Below are positions 63,812-64,000 of a stretch of 64,000 nucleotides of DNA, piece by piece (the stretch's first letter is position 1; every line of letters starts with the position of its first letter). The notes below the pieces were generated by a model. That model searched no databases. It worked only from the letters and a program-made list of their open reading frames with translations, and was not told the DNA's origin. Position numbers and translations under genes: made by a program. This DNA comes from Chitinophaga sp. LS1 (lineage in GTDB: Bacteria; Bacteroidota; Bacteroidia; Chitinophagales; Chitinophagaceae). The stretch is from contig NZ_CP128362.1 of the NCBI RefSeq assembly GCF_034274695.1, positions 4,528,501 to 4,592,500 of the forward strand. The letters run 5' to 3'.

Positions 63812-64000
63812 TCATAAATACCTTCTTAGAATAATTTTAATGAAAGCGAGATGGACAAAGGATTCGTAATGTTTAATAGATCTATCGTATCGAGTAATAA
63901 CTCTCTTAAATTTATTCAACCAGGCAAAGAATCGTTCAATTTTCCATTTTCTTTTATATCTTCTAAGCTGTCGCCCGTCTTGAGTTGCAGGTTTGACTCT
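63812..64000 (-). mobile_element. IS5-type transposase, 3' part only (runs off the window)
   Basis: The minus strand is open from the window edge to a TGA at 63812, giving 62 residues. They include RRYKRKWKIERFFAWLNKFK, RVITRYDRSIKHYESFVHLA and IKIILRRYL, the typical C-terminus of IS5-family DDE transposases with the catalytic Glu in WKIERFFAWL. The start lies beyond the window. The right end of the element should be near 63780-63810, but I could not fix the inverted repeat. Its insertion appears to truncate the decayed toxin tip. Confidence 0.85.

Overview
The window looks like a chromosomal segment of a Bacteroidota soil-type bacterium, most likely Chitinophagaceae (Chitinophaga-like). The reasons are TAnnTTTG-type promoters with an upstream TTTG, an N-terminally TonB-box-less 619-residue TonB receptor, LytS/LytTR pairs, small SCKK lipoproteins, a deoxynucleoside kinase coupled to folK, and a giant secreted Rhs operon with a Bacteroidota-type N-terminal region. 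The genus is an inference. No rRNA, tRNA, CRISPR array or replication origin was seen.

Left part (1-13,510): housekeeping and signalling genes. A flavoprotein converges on a folK-deoxynucleoside kinase pair. SppA peptidase, an orphan ABC-2 permease, two SRPBCC paralogs and a DUF2911 protein follow. Then come a minus-strand response regulator/histidine kinase/TonB receptor operon and a TetR-ABC1 kinase pair.

13,596-21,036 (minus strand): five genes whose start and stop codons overlap at every junction. They encode a small protein, a MoxR AAA+ ATPase, a 235-aa protein, a vWA plus propeller-like protein and an 881-aa solenoid plus propeller-like protein. This matches the general plan of the MoxR-vWA-beta-propeller ternary systems proposed to act in biological conflict.

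21,100-40,850: mixed accessory genes. These include a secreted DUF1080 protein, a LytS/LytTR pair, two paralogous lipoproteins, an RsbQ-like hydrolase next to a PAS protein, a large secreted esterase, a 13-copy 22-bp minisatellite, divergent diacylglycerol kinase and App1-type phosphatidate phosphatase genes, a DUF481 protein, a RhlE-type helicase, GNAT, a SUFU-domain protein, a phosphodiester glycosidase, an unrecognised three-gene operon, and an SDR/AraC pair.

40,860-64,000 (plus strand): the most interesting region. A tail-fibre-like protein and a long operon each follow a copy of the same promoter/leader. The operon encodes an outer-membrane barrel-like protein whose signal peptide lies in another frame, a secreted beta-sandwich-like protein, a LolA-like protein, a 2283-aa PA14/DUF5977 giant, a 535-aa partner, and a 2493-aa Rhs protein. 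The Rhs protein ends in a variable AT-rich tip with an HERTH zinc motif, and its stop codon overlaps the start of a 93-aa putative immunity gene. Downstream are a 30-bp perfect palindrome, a decayed second toxin tip carrying HEVGH, and the 3' end of an IS5-type transposase that runs off the window. I read this as a Bacteroidota Rhs polymorphic-toxin locus with a history of tip exchange.
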